A DNA stretch of 40,946 bases, taken from positions 1-40,946 of the forward strand of contig JAEUQE010000053.1 of assembly GCA_016789785.1 (NCBI GenBank). The letters run 5' to 3'. Shown here one piece after another: positions 23,812 through 32,619 of this stretch (position 1 is the stretch's first letter; each line of letters starts with the position of its first letter). This DNA comes from Bryobacterales bacterium. Its GTDB lineage: Bacteria > Acidobacteriota > Terriglobia > Bryobacterales > Bryobacteraceae. The position numbers and the translations under genes were made by a program. The notes under the pieces are model-generated. The model worked only from the letters and a program-made list of their open reading frames with translations, did not search any database and had not been told where the DNA came from.

Positions 23812-23840
23812 TTGCGCGGCGTCTCAGGCTCGCCGCGCAA
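23812..23840 (+). terminator. Strong GC hairpin after the PLP-protein gene
   Basis: TTGCGCGGCG (23812-23821) pairs perfectly with CGCCGCGCAA (23831-23840) across a 9-base loop, 20 bases after the stop codon. No T-run follows, so termination is plausible but not certain. It is also the probable end of the cobalamin operon transcript if that reads through. Confidence 0.5.
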
Positions 23841-23888
23841 CTCAGGTAAATCCCCACATCAGGCCTTCGCGCAAGGAGCGGGAAGCCC

Positions 23889-24347
23889 ATGGAACTCGTA
23901 CTGCTGACCGGCATTCCCGCGAGCGGAAAGTCGACGTTCTGCCGCGAGCGTTTCTACGCGAGTCACGTGCGTTTGAATCTCGACATGCTGCGCACCCGGC
24001 GCCGGGAGTGGCTGCTTGTCACGGCGTGCCTTGCAGCGAAGGCGCCGTTTGTGGTCGACAACACCAACCTTACGAGGGCCGAGCGAGCCCGCTACATCGA
24101 GCCGGCACGCGAGGCTGGATTCACCGTGCAGGGATACCTTCTTCAGTGCGCGGCATCGGACGCCGTGCGCCGCAACGCGCAGCGCGAAGGCAAGGCTCGC
24201 GTCCCCAACGCAGCCATCTTCGGTGCGAGCAAACGCCTCGAACTTCCGGACCGATCGGAGGGCTTTCTGACGTTGTACTCCGTTCGGATTGACCCCGAAA
24301 GCAGCCGGTTCGTTGTTGAGCCGTATCCGTGCGGAACCGGGCATTGA
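23889..24347 (+). CDS. Small P-loop kinase of the polynucleotide-kinase/AAA_33 type
   Basis: A 152-residue P-loop protein with Walker A TGIPASGKST at the very N-terminus. Then come RLNLDMLRTRR, a nucleotide or acceptor binding Asp, VVDNTNLTRAERARYI with the DxTN(L) motif of the T4 polynucleotide kinase 5'-kinase family, and a lid region QREGKARVPNAAIFGASKRLE. It probably phosphorylates a nucleic-acid end or a small hydroxyl substrate; the partner is unknown. The ATG at 23889 has AAGGAG 11 bases upstream. There is no ligase or phosphatase gene beside it. It is a single-gene unit by spacing. Confidence 0.8.
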   Translation: MELVLLTGIPASGKSTFCRERFYASHVRLNLDMLRTRRREWLLVTACLAAKAPFVVDNTNLTRAERARYIEPAREAGFTVQGYLLQCAASDAVRRNAQREGKARVPNAAIFGASKRLELPDRSEGFLTLYSVRIDPESSRFVVEPYPCGTGH

Positions 24348-24416
24348 ACTCGCGGCGGCCGAATCGACGCCGCACAGCAATTCCGATCAAGTGAGGCGAC
24401 GCCCCCAAATCTATGA

Positions 24417-24578
24417 TCGTATGCCCGGCTGAAGGAGTCCGCACCGAAGGACGCGAAGTTGCTCGATTTGACCTGGGAGCAATACATCGACGATCCCGCA
24501 AAAACTCCACCAGCCCAGCAGAGGATACGCGTGTTTCGCGGTGGCGAGCCCGCGTCAGGCGAGTTGGCCCGATCGTGA
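24417..24578 (+). pseudogene. Possible relict reading frame (53 codons, no start)
   Basis: Between the kinase and the FkbM gene, one plus-strand frame reads SYARLKESAPKDAKLLDLTW, continues with EQYIDDPAKTPPAQQRIRVF and ends RGGEPASGELARS before a stop. Its composition is protein-like rather than the arginine-rich look of shadow frames in this GC-rich DNA. It begins right after a stop codon, has no ATG or ribosome site, and its last 24 bases overlap the end of the FkbM gene. It could be the C-terminal remnant of a lost gene. I do not recognise the family. Confidence 0.25.
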
Positions 24579-25331
24579 GAACACCAGATCGACGTAGCCG
24601 CGGGCTGGAATCTCGCCTGAAAATCCGGCGCTGATGTGTCCGTCGCGCCGCAAGGTGTCCACCTGGTAGCCTCGCTGCCCGAACCACGCCAGCAGTTCGG
24701 GCGGATCCACACCCAGCGCCTTTAGGGCCTCCGGCATGTACTCCAAGACCACGATACAATCCGGGTTCCGTTCGAGCGTGCGCACCGCTCCGCGGCATAC
24801 CGCGAGTTCGTAGCCTTGGACATCGATTTTGATCAACCGTACGGGAGTCATCGCGCCCCGCTCTTCCAGAAAAGTGTCGAGTGAGATCAGCGGCACCATC
24901 TGGTCGGCGGGCCCAGTTTCGCTCACGCGATGATCGCCGTGGTGCTTCGGGTTCAAGCACAGTCCAATCTGCCCGTTGAATGCTCCCAGCGCAGCCTGCG
25001 TCGCGTGCACGGTGGAACGGGTTTGCTTTCGGATCACACGCTGAAGCAGCGCGAAGTTCTCGGCCTCGGGCTCGAAGGCGAACACCTTGTATTCCGGATC
25101 AATCAGGCGGGAGAACAGCGCCGAGCAGTAGCCAATGTTCGCGCCTGCATCGATCAGGTGGCCGCCGCGAAACCAATGGGGGTGACGGCTGAGCTTATCG
25201 AATGGGTCTTCCAGATGCCTCTTGTAGGCGAAGTACGACGCGATGAACAGGCTGGAGCCAGGACGTGTCCGCAGTAGCCCCATCCTGCGGGCCGCCCTAT
25301 ATGCCGCGGAGAAAAGCGAAAACACGGGCAT
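24555..25331 (-). CDS. FkbM-family SAM-dependent methyltransferase
   Basis: A 258-residue methyltransferase of the FkbM family, which O-methylates sugars or other hydroxyls in glycans and natural products. The SAM loop is HLIDAGANIGYCSALFSRL. FAFEPEAENFALLQR carries the acidic residue after beta-2, and VRLIKIDVQGYELAVCRGAVRTLE is the FkbM signature. The C-terminus closes with ARGYVDLVFSR. The ATG at 25331 is chosen because the family similarity begins just after it; the frame is open to 25622 inside the neighbouring gene. Only 5 bases separate it from the stop of the upstream fusion gene, so the two form an operon. Confidence 0.85.
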   Translation of the reverse strand: MPVFSLFSAAYRAARRMGLLRTRPGSSLFIASYFAYKRHLEDPFDKLSRHPHWFRGGHLIDAGANIGYCSALFSRLIDPEYKVFAFEPEAENFALLQRVIRKQTRSTVHATQAALGAFNGQIGLCLNPKHHGDHRVSETGPADQMVPLISLDTFLEERGAMTPVRLIKIDVQGYELAVCRGAVRTLERNPDCIVVLEYMPEALKALGVDPPELLAWFGQRGYQVDTLRRDGHISAGFSGEIPARGYVDLVFSRSGQLA

Positions 25332-25336
25332 GTCGC

Positions 25337-26812
25337 TCAGATGAACTTGATCCGCCGCATCGCGTAGATCACCATCCGCAGAAGAATCATTCCATGGCGC
25401 CAGCGCTGAATGTTCGTCTCGCCATAGGTGCGTTCGCGATAGCGGATGGGCACGTCCACGATCTTCAGGTTGAGCTTCGCGGCACCGAAGATCAGGTCGA
25501 AATCGCCGAACGGATCGAAATCTCCGAAGTAGGAGCGGTTCGCCGCGATCTGCTGATAGTGAGCGCGGCGCATCACCTTTGTGCCGCACAGCGTGTCTTT
25601 GATTCGCTGTCCCAGCAACCACGAAAACGCCAGGCTGAAGAAGCGATTCCCCAGGTGATTGAAGAAACGCATCGCTCGCTCATCCATCGGATAGACCAGG
25701 CGCACTCCATTCGCGAACTCCGCGGTGCCATCACGCACGGACTCATAGAAGCGTGGAAGGTCCTCGGGGGCAACCGTCATGTCCGCGTCGAGGATCATGA
25801 GGATATCCCCTTCGGCCACGTCGAACCCCGCACGTACGGCGTCTCCCTTTCCCTTTCCAGACTGGCGGATCAACTTCGCGGAAACATACGGATGGCGGGC
25901 GATCTCCCGCTCGATCGCGCCCCACGTATCATCCTTTGATCCGCCCTCGACAAAGACCAACTCCGTCTTCGCTCCCATACGCGGAACACGCCGGAAGATC
26001 GCCGGAATGTTGCCTTCCTCATTCCGCGCCGCCACTACGACACTCACCACCGGATCCGTGGGAAGGGGCTCCGGCTTGACGCGTGCCACCACGAACCACG
26101 TCAGCACCAGGGACCGGAAAGGCCACAGACGCGCAAGATAGCGATTGGCCAAGGCCGACACGACCGGAATGCGAACCGGCATCAGAATCTCACCCGACTC
26201 GCGGATCGGTTCAAAGCCCGACAGGTTCAGAAGATTCAGCAAATCGGCTGTGGTAAGCCAGTTCTGCGCAAGTTGCGGGCGCGCGATTCCGAGCGCTTCG
26301 GCAACCCGCCGCGGCAACTCCCACACACGGCTATAAGTGTTCAGGATGATACGGGTGTCGCGATGGCAGTGTTTGCGAACCTGCCTCAGCACCTGCTGCA
26401 CATCCCACAGATCATTCACGAGATCCGAAAGAATGATCACGTCGAACTTGTCTTCGAGTTCGAGGCCGTGCACATCGGCTTCCACGAAGGTCAAGTGGGG
26501 ATAGCGTGCACGCGCCTGCTCCAGCATGGACTTTGAAAAATCGACACCAACCCCGTGGGATGGTTTCAGCGCCGCCAGCAGGTCTCCCTGACCACAACCC
26601 AACTCCAGAACGCGGCTGCCTTTGGGGATCAGAAACTCGTAACAGGCAGCGAGGCGTTGCAAGTAGTACCGTCGAAGCCCAGCCCACCGCTGCGGCAACC
26701 GGGCGGCGAACTCGTCCCAATACTGCGTTCGGGCACGCGCATATTCGCGGGGACGCAGTTCCACACGCTCCGCTGAGGATAGAGTCTCCGGTTGTATCGA
26801 TGACAGAGGCAC
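25337..26812 (-). CDS. Fusion protein: SAM methyltransferase domain + GT2 glycosyltransferase domain
   Basis: A 491-residue two-domain protein. Residues about 20-240 form a class I methyltransferase (SRVLELGCGQGDLLAAL motif I, VGVDFSKSMLEQA, FDVIILSDLVNDL). Residues about 255-490 form a GT2 glycosyltransferase of the dolichol-phosphate-mannose-synthase type: VSVVVAARNEEGNIPAIF, LVFVEGGSKDDTW, GKGKGDAVRAGFDVAEGD, ILDADMTVAPEDLPRFY (DxD) and the acceptor block GTKVMRRAHY. No transmembrane anchor is evident at the end. A protein of this kind could transfer a sugar to a polyprenyl-phosphate carrier and methylate the same glycan. The divergent neighbour is a polyprenyl-sugar-dependent GT39-like enzyme, which fits. 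The linker is in frame with no sign of an assembly join. Confidence 0.87.
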   Translation of the reverse strand: MPLSSIQPETLSSAERVELRPREYARARTQYWDEFAARLPQRWAGLRRYYLQRLAACYEFLIPKGSRVLELGCGQGDLLAALKPSHGVGVDFSKSMLEQARARYPHLTFVEADVHGLELEDKFDVIILSDLVNDLWDVQQVLRQVRKHCHRDTRIILNTYSRVWELPRRVAEALGIARPQLAQNWLTTADLLNLLNLSGFEPIRESGEILMPVRIPVVSALANRYLARLWPFRSLVLTWFVVARVKPEPLPTDPVVSVVVAARNEEGNIPAIFRRVPRMGAKTELVFVEGGSKDDTWGAIEREIARHPYVSAKLIRQSGKGKGDAVRAGFDVAEGDILMILDADMTVAPEDLPRFYESVRDGTAEFANGVRLVYPMDERAMRFFNHLGNRFFSLAFSWLLGQRIKDTLCGTKVMRRAHYQQIAANRSYFGDFDPFGDFDLIFGAAKLNLKIVDVPIRYRERTYGETNIQRWRHGMILLRMVIYAMRRIKFI

Positions 26813-26855
26813 CGTCTAGGTAGTATAACTTGGCATACTCATACGAGGCCCTACT

Positions 26856-28385
26856 TTGAGAGCGTTGCTGGAAAAGACAGAGGAGATTCTTCGTCCGCGC
26901 CTGCACTGGATCGTGTGGGCAATGGTCATCGCCGGCTTCTATCTGCGCTTCCAATACGGACAACTGATGTCCCTGAATGGAGACGAGACGCAGATCATGC
27001 TGCCTCCGTTGCTGAGGGGCCTGTGGAATGTCTATCAGGGGGGCACCCTGTTCCCTTACGGACCTTTCTGTAACTTCCTGCTGCATTTCATGACTTTCTT
27101 CGGCAGTTCGGAGTGGTTCTTCCGCCTGCCTTCCATGATTGCCGGGGCACTCATTCCCTATGTTGTCTATCGCTGGCTTTCGGAAACGGTGAACCCGGCA
27201 GCCGGTTTCGCCGCCGCTCTGTTTCTTGCCTTTTCCCGCAATCTGATTCATCTCTCGGCGGAAGTGCGGCATTACATGGTCCACACCTTGTTTGTGGCGT
27301 GCGCGATGTACTGCCTGGAGCGGGCCTTCCGTGAGCAATCCCCGCGTTGGATGCGTTGGTTCGGGATCTCGCTACTGCTGGCGTTACTCACCATGTACAT
27401 GTCGATCTGGTTCACGGCCGCGATCGGAGTGTACGCGCTCATCCGGATCGTCAGAGGTGAACTGCCGCGCAACTTGACGATCGGGTGGATAGGATTTCAG
27501 GTGGCGGCCGGTGCGATCTGCGTGATCGCCTACGTCACCCATTTATCGAAGCTGCGCGGCAGTTCGGGAGAAGAGTTCGCGCGCAACGGCTGGCTCAAGG
27601 AGTCTTACTACCATCCCGAGTCGCAGGATCTCTTCGAATTTCTCACCAGCGCTACCAACGCGCTGTTTGGATACGTGTTTTCGGAACCCAGTTTGGGTGC
27701 ATGGATGATGGCTGCGTTTGCCGTTGGCCTCGGACTGCTTGCCGTACGAGGCCCTGGCCGCTTACGGGCGCTGAGCCTGATCCTTCCACTGGCTGCAACC
27801 GCAACCGCTGCCTCTCTGGGAGTGTATCCCTACGGAGGCAGCCGTCACGACGTCTTCCTCAGCATCTTCGTCACCGCGGGAGTGGGCGTCGCCCTTGCCG
27901 CGATGGTGCGGCAGAAAGCCGCGCTGCTGGTTCTCGCCGGAGCACTCTGGCTGCCCATGTGGCCCACCGCGCATCACTTCCTGGATCATCATCCCCACCT
28001 GAACAGCATTGCGCAGATAAGAGAAATGCTCGCGTATCTGGAGGCGCTCTCTCCCCGCCCCGGCGTCCTCGTCACCGATGAGTCAGGATCGTTCATCCTC
28101 AGGTATTACCTGTGCAAGGGGAAGTTGGAAGACGAACGTGTCCTCGCTCCCGATCTCAAGACCTGCCGGTGCGCAGGGCACACGATCCTGTACTCCAAAC
28201 AGTGGTCTCTCAAGGAAGAAGAACTCGAGGTGATTCTCGATCGTGGCCTGCAACAGGATCGAGAACGGTTCCCCATGCCTGCCTGGATCTTCCGCCCGAC
28301 GGACAATGGCAGCGACGTACCCGCGCCACCAGGTCCCGACGGTGGTTTCTTTGGAAGAATGCATCTGCTCCGAACGTCGCGTTAG
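26856..28385 (+). CDS. Membrane glycosyltransferase, GT39/ArnT-like (PMT_2 family)
   Basis: A 509-residue integral membrane protein with about ten hydrophobic helices in the first 380 residues and a soluble C-terminal part. After the first helix comes LNGDETQIMLPPLLRG, the acidic pair that serves as catalytic base in GT-C enzymes, and RLPSMIAGALIPYVVYRWL is typical of the PMT_2 domain. Such enzymes transfer a sugar from a polyprenyl-phosphate donor on the periplasmic side. The start is a TTG at 26856 with GAGG 8 bases upstream; no ATG fits. It is divergent from the methyltransferase-GT2 fusion, 43 bases apart. The acceptor is unknown. Confidence 0.83.
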   Translation: MRALLEKTEEILRPRLHWIVWAMVIAGFYLRFQYGQLMSLNGDETQIMLPPLLRGLWNVYQGGTLFPYGPFCNFLLHFMTFFGSSEWFFRLPSMIAGALIPYVVYRWLSETVNPAAGFAAALFLAFSRNLIHLSAEVRHYMVHTLFVACAMYCLERAFREQSPRWMRWFGISLLLALLTMYMSIWFTAAIGVYALIRIVRGELPRNLTIGWIGFQVAAGAICVIAYVTHLSKLRGSSGEEFARNGWLKESYYHPESQDLFEFLTSATNALFGYVFSEPSLGAWMMAAFAVGLGLLAVRGPGRLRALSLILPLAATATAASLGVYPYGGSRHDVFLSIFVTAGVGVALAAMVRQKAALLVLAGALWLPMWPTAHHFLDHHPHLNSIAQIREMLAYLEALSPRPGVLVTDESGSFILRYYLCKGKLEDERVLAPDLKTCRCAGHTILYSKQWSLKEEELEVILDRGLQQDRERFPMPAWIFRPTDNGSDVPAPPGPDGGFFGRMHLLRTSR

Positions 28386-28405
28386 GCAGACCAGTACTAC
28401 AATGC

Positions 28406-29782
28406 ATGGATATGCGTTCTCTGCCGTTGATGGCGATCGCCTCCCTTTTCGCGATGGCCGCGGACTGGACTCAATTCCGTGGACCGAACGGATCGGGAGT
28501 AGGCGAAGGATCAGGCTATCCCATCGAGTTCCACGCAACGCGAAACGTCATCTGGAAGGCGGAGTTGCCTCGGGGCCTTTCCTCGCCCGTGATCCGCGGA
28601 GACCGCATCTATCTCACCGGCCTTGATGGCGATCAGCTTGTCACGCTTGCTCTTGACCGGACCACGGGCAAGGTCGAGTGGAAGCGCGCCGTTCCGCGTC
28701 AGCGTGCGGAGAAACTGCATCAGTTGAATCACGCAGCATCGCCATCGGTCGCGGCGGACGCACGCAATGTGGTGGTCTTCTTCCCGGATTTCGGACTCAT
28801 CAACTACACACCCAAGGGGAAAGAACAGTGGCGCGTCGCGATGGGCCCCTTCGACAACCTCTACGGCATGGGCGCATCGCCTGTCCTCGCGGGCGACCGT
28901 GTGATTCTCGTTTTCGATCAGAACCGCAACTCGTTCATCGCGGCCTATGCGCTTCGCAACGGGGAGCAGCTCTGGCGGACGGCTCGTCCCGAAGCACAAA
29001 GCGGACACTCCACACCTGCGATTCATCAGAACTGGATCATCGCGCCAGGCTCCTTCCGCATGGACGCCTATGATCTCGCCACCGGCAAGTCCGCATGGGG
29101 TGTGGATGGATTGCCCGGCGAGATGAAGTCAGTACCCGTAATCGACGGCGATCTCATTTACGTACATGGCTTCAATACGCCCGAGAACGACCCTGGGCGC
29201 ATGATCGCAGTTCCCGATTTCGACGTTGCGTTGCGTGAGAAGGATGAGAACAAGACCGGAACGTTGAGCAAAACGGAAGCGCCGACGAAACATGTGGAGC
29301 GCCTGTTTCAGTTCCTCGATCTCAATGGCGACGGCGAAATGGACCGCGCCGAGTGGTCGGCTTACAAGCGTACGATGCTTTCGGAGAACGCTCTGCTGGC
29401 TTACCGCATCGGCGGCGAGTTGGCGTGGAAGTTCCAACGCTCCATTCCGCAGTTGCCCTCGCCCCTGGTGTATCAAGGCGTCCTCTACATGATCAATGAA
29501 GCCGGTGTGCTCACCACTCTCAACGCGAAGACGGGAGCGCTGCACAAACAGGCGCGGCTGCGTGGCGAATCGGACCGCTACTACGCTTCTCCCGTGGCTG
29601 CCGATGGCAAGGTCTATGTCGCGAGCCATACCGGAGTGGTCAGCGTGCTGCGCGCCGGGCCGGATCAGGAGTTGCTCGCGGCCAACCGTATCGACGATGA
29701 AATTCTCGCCACCCCGGCACTGGTGGATGGCCGCGTGTACCTGCGCACCCGAAGCGGCCTGTGGTGCTTTGGCGCCCGATAA
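28406..29782 (+). CDS. Exported PQQ-like beta-propeller protein with an EF-hand
   Basis: A 458-residue protein with a short signal peptide (MRSLPLMAIASLFAMAAD) and repeated beta-propeller blades of the PQQ-dehydrogenase-like type (WTQFRGPNGSGVGEG, SSPVIRGDRIYLTG, ALDRTTGKVEW, SPVAADGKVYVAS, ATPALVDGRVYLRT). Between blades, at about residues 308-320, LDLNGDGEMDRAEW is a full EF-hand calcium loop (DxNxDGxxxxxE). The active-site residues of true PQQ dehydrogenases are not evident, so it is more likely a binding or scaffold protein. Two nearby ATGs (28406 and 28412) both give a signal peptide. It starts 20 bases after the GT39-like gene, so co-transcription is likely, and it is convergent with uvrA, one base apart. 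Confidence 0.85.
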   Translation: MDMRSLPLMAIASLFAMAADWTQFRGPNGSGVGEGSGYPIEFHATRNVIWKAELPRGLSSPVIRGDRIYLTGLDGDQLVTLALDRTTGKVEWKRAVPRQRAEKLHQLNHAASPSVAADARNVVVFFPDFGLINYTPKGKEQWRVAMGPFDNLYGMGASPVLAGDRVILVFDQNRNSFIAAYALRNGEQLWRTARPEAQSGHSTPAIHQNWIIAPGSFRMDAYDLATGKSAWGVDGLPGEMKSVPVIDGDLIYVHGFNTPENDPGRMIAVPDFDVALREKDENKTGTLSKTEAPTKHVERLFQFLDLNGDGEMDRAEWSAYKRTMLSENALLAYRIGGELAWKFQRSIPQLPSPLVYQGVLYMINEAGVLTTLNAKTGALHKQARLRGESDRYYASPVAADGKVYVASHTGVVSVLRAGPDQELLAANRIDDEILATPALVDGRVYLRTRSGLWCFGAR

Positions 29783-29783
29783 A

Positions 29784-32588
29784 CTATCCGGCCAGCACCT
29801 GCCGCAGAAACTGCCCCGTGTACGAAGCGTCCGATGCGGCCACGGTCTCCGGCGTGCCTTCCACCACCAGTTGACCACCCGCCTCGCCGCCTTCCGGACC
29901 AAGATCAATCACCCAGTCCGCACTGCGGATCACTTCCATGTTGTGCTCGATGATCAACACGCTGGCGCCGTTCTGGATCAGGCGTTGAAACGCATCCAGC
30001 AGCTTTGCAATGTCGTCGAAGTGGAGGCCGGTGGTCGGCTCATCGAAGATGAACAGCGTTCCCTTCACCGCGGCTTGGGACAGATGCGCCGCGAGTTTCA
30101 CCCGTTGCGCCTCGCCTCCCGACAGCGTAGTGGCCGACTGCCCGAGCCGCAGATACCCAAGCCCCACATCCACCAGCACCTTCAGACGCTGTACCAGTTT
30201 CGGCACATCGCTGAAGAACCGCACCGCCTCTTTCACGGTGAGTTGCAGCACTTGATGGATATTCATGCCCCGGTACTGCACATCGAGAATCGAACTCTTG
30301 TAACGGGTGCCCTTGCAGTCCTCGCAGACAAGCTCCACATCGGCGAGAAACTGCATCTCCACGGTGACCGTGCCGTCGCCCTGACAAGTTTCGCAGCGGC
30401 CGCCGGGCACGTTGAAGGAAAAATGCCCGGCAGTGTATCCGCGCTTTTCTGCTTCCGGCGTGGCCGCAAACATCTCGCGGATGACGTCGAACGCCTTCAC
30501 GTAGGTCACCGGATTCGATCGCGGAGTGCGGCCAATCGGCGACTGATCCACCAGCGTCACACTGCTGATCAACTCCGCTTTCTCCACCTTGCGGCACGTC
30601 GGTACCGGAGAATCGAACACTTCCTCGGCGAACTCCGAATCCGGCCCCATCTTCTCCTTGAGGTGCTGCAGAATCGACTTGTGAATCACTTCGTGCACCA
30701 GCGTCGATTTGCCTGATCCCGACACACCGGTCACCACCACCATCATGTCGAGCGGAATGGCCACATCAATGTTCTTCAGGTTGTGGGCACAGGCGCCACG
30801 AAACGTCACGCTCCGCTTTGGCGACACGGTGCGCCGCTGCGGACGCATCAACGCAGCGCTCAACTCACCGCGGAGGTAGCGGCCAGTAAGACTCGCACCG
30901 CGCTCCACAAGTTCGGAATACGTTCCTTCAAACACGACCTTACCGCCCGACTCCCCGGCACCCGGTCCAAGATCGACAATATAGTCGGCTGCACGCATCA
31001 CGTCCGCATCGTGCTCCACCACCACGATCGTATTGCCGAGTTCGCGCAGACCGTGCAGGATGCGAATCAGCCGGCTGGTGTCGCGGGAATGAAGTCCGAT
31101 GGATGGCTCATCCAGGACATAACAGGCACCCACCAGACGCGAGCCCAGACACGTGGCCAGAGTGATGCGCTGTGCTTCGCCGCCCGACAATGTGGAGGAA
31201 AGCCGGTCCAGCGTCAGATAGTCGAGCCCGACGTCGTGCAGGAATTGAAGCCGCTGCCGGATCTCCACCATCACCTTGTCGGCGACCGTGGACTCTTCCG
31301 GTGTGAGCTTCAACGAATCAAAGAACTCCCATGCCTGCGCGATGTTCATGGCACATACTTCCGGCAGCGTCTGCCCGTGGACGCGCACTCGCATCGCTTC
31401 GCCGCGAAGACGCCCACCGCGGCAATCGGGACACCTTGCATAGCCGCGATACCGGCTCAGGAACACGCGTACGTGCACCTTGTATTTCTTCGTTTCCACT
31501 TCCTGGAAGAACACGCGCACCTGCTCTTCCACCAGCGACTGTTCCTCACCAGTGAGCTGGTTGTAAGGTACGGTCAGCCGCACCCGCTTGCCAACCGCCT
31601 TGCGAAACTCGCCCAGAAACCAACTGTATTGAGGCTTGCGCCACGGATCCACCGCGCCTTCGGCGAGCGTCAGATACTTCTCGCGCACCACGCGGTTCAT
31701 GTCGTAGTCGATGGTGTTGCCGAAGCCCTGGCAGCGCGGACACGCTCCCACCGGATTGTTGAAGCTGAAGAGAATGGGCTCGGGCTCTTTGAAGTCGAGA
31801 TTGCAGCGCTTGCAGGAGAACTTCTCGCTGAAAGCGACACGGCGGGGCGGAGCGGTTCCCGCTTCTTCAAACACCACTTCACCGGCCTCGCGATAGCACG
31901 TTTCCACGGTGTCGACAATGCGCTGGTGCTGATCGGAACGAACCACCAGACGGTCGGCAAGCACAAACAAAGACTGCGAGAAATCGATATCCAGCAGAGA
32001 CTCCGGCGTGGAGAACTCGAAGACGCGGTCTCCCTGATAGAGGCGCGTGAATCCCTTCTTGCGCAGTTCAAACAGATGGTCGCGCCGCTCATCGTTGTTG
32101 TGGAACTTCGGCACCGGGAACAGCGCATACCAGCGGGAGCCCTCGGGCTCGGCAAGCATCTGCTGTGCCACCTGGTCCACGGTATCGCGCAACACGCGCC
32201 GGCCGCACTGATGGCAGAAGGTCTGCCCGACACGCGCCCATAAAAGCCGCAGGTAGTCGTAGATCTCCGTAGCCGTCGCAACGGTCGAGCGGGGATTGCG
32301 CGTCGTGTTCTTCTGGCGGATCGCGATGGGAGGCGCGAGCCCGTCGATCTCATCCACTTCGGGCCGCTCCATCCGTTCGAGAAACTGCCGCGCATAGGCG
32401 GAGAGTGATTCCACATAGCGGCGCTGGCCCTCGGCATAGATGGTGTCGAAGACGAGCGACGACTTGCCGGACCCCGACACGCCTGTCACGACGCTCAGAA
32501 GATGATGCGGAAGTTCGAGCGACACGTTCTTCAGGTTGTGAAGCCGGGCGCCTCGGATGCGAATGGAGTCAGTGGATACTGCGGGCAT
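29784..32588 (-). CDS. uvrA: Excinuclease ABC subunit A (UvrA)
   Basis: A 934-residue damage-recognition ATPase of nucleotide excision repair that loads UvrB at bulky lesions. Two complete ABC modules are present, each with Walker A GVSGSGKS and signature LSGGEAQR. Three zinc-binding regions are visible: CKRCNLDF with CPRCQGFG, CPDCRGG, and CETCQGDG with CEDCKGTRYK. The N-terminus SIRIRGARLHNLKNVSLELP is typical, and length matches the family (about 940). The ATG at 32588 is close to the divergent mutY start, so both promoters must lie in overlapping sequence. There is no sign of damage to the gene. Confidence 0.97.
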   Translation of the reverse strand: MPAVSTDSIRIRGARLHNLKNVSLELPHHLLSVVTGVSGSGKSSLVFDTIYAEGQRRYVESLSAYARQFLERMERPEVDEIDGLAPPIAIRQKNTTRNPRSTVATATEIYDYLRLLWARVGQTFCHQCGRRVLRDTVDQVAQQMLAEPEGSRWYALFPVPKFHNNDERRDHLFELRKKGFTRLYQGDRVFEFSTPESLLDIDFSQSLFVLADRLVVRSDQHQRIVDTVETCYREAGEVVFEEAGTAPPRRVAFSEKFSCKRCNLDFKEPEPILFSFNNPVGACPRCQGFGNTIDYDMNRVVREKYLTLAEGAVDPWRKPQYSWFLGEFRKAVGKRVRLTVPYNQLTGEEQSLVEEQVRVFFQEVETKKYKVHVRVFLSRYRGYARCPDCRGGRLRGEAMRVRVHGQTLPEVCAMNIAQAWEFFDSLKLTPEESTVADKVMVEIRQRLQFLHDVGLDYLTLDRLSSTLSGGEAQRITLATCLGSRLVGACYVLDEPSIGLHSRDTSRLIRILHGLRELGNTIVVVEHDADVMRAADYIVDLGPGAGESGGKVVFEGTYSELVERGASLTGRYLRGELSAALMRPQRRTVSPKRSVTFRGACAHNLKNIDVAIPLDMMVVVTGVSGSGKSTLVHEVIHKSILQHLKEKMGPDSEFAEEVFDSPVPTCRKVEKAELISSVTLVDQSPIGRTPRSNPVTYVKAFDVIREMFAATPEAEKRGYTAGHFSFNVPGGRCETCQGDGTVTVEMQFLADVELVCEDCKGTRYKSSILDVQYRGMNIHQVLQLTVKEAVRFFSDVPKLVQRLKVLVDVGLGYLRLGQSATTLSGGEAQRVKLAAHLSQAAVKGTLFIFDEPTTGLHFDDIAKLLDAFQRLIQNGASVLIIEHNMEVIRSADWVIDLGPEGGEAGGQLVVEGTPETVAASDASYTGQFLRQVLAG

Positions 32589-32619
32589 TCCGGTGGTGAG
32601 GGTAATCTTTGAGTATACC

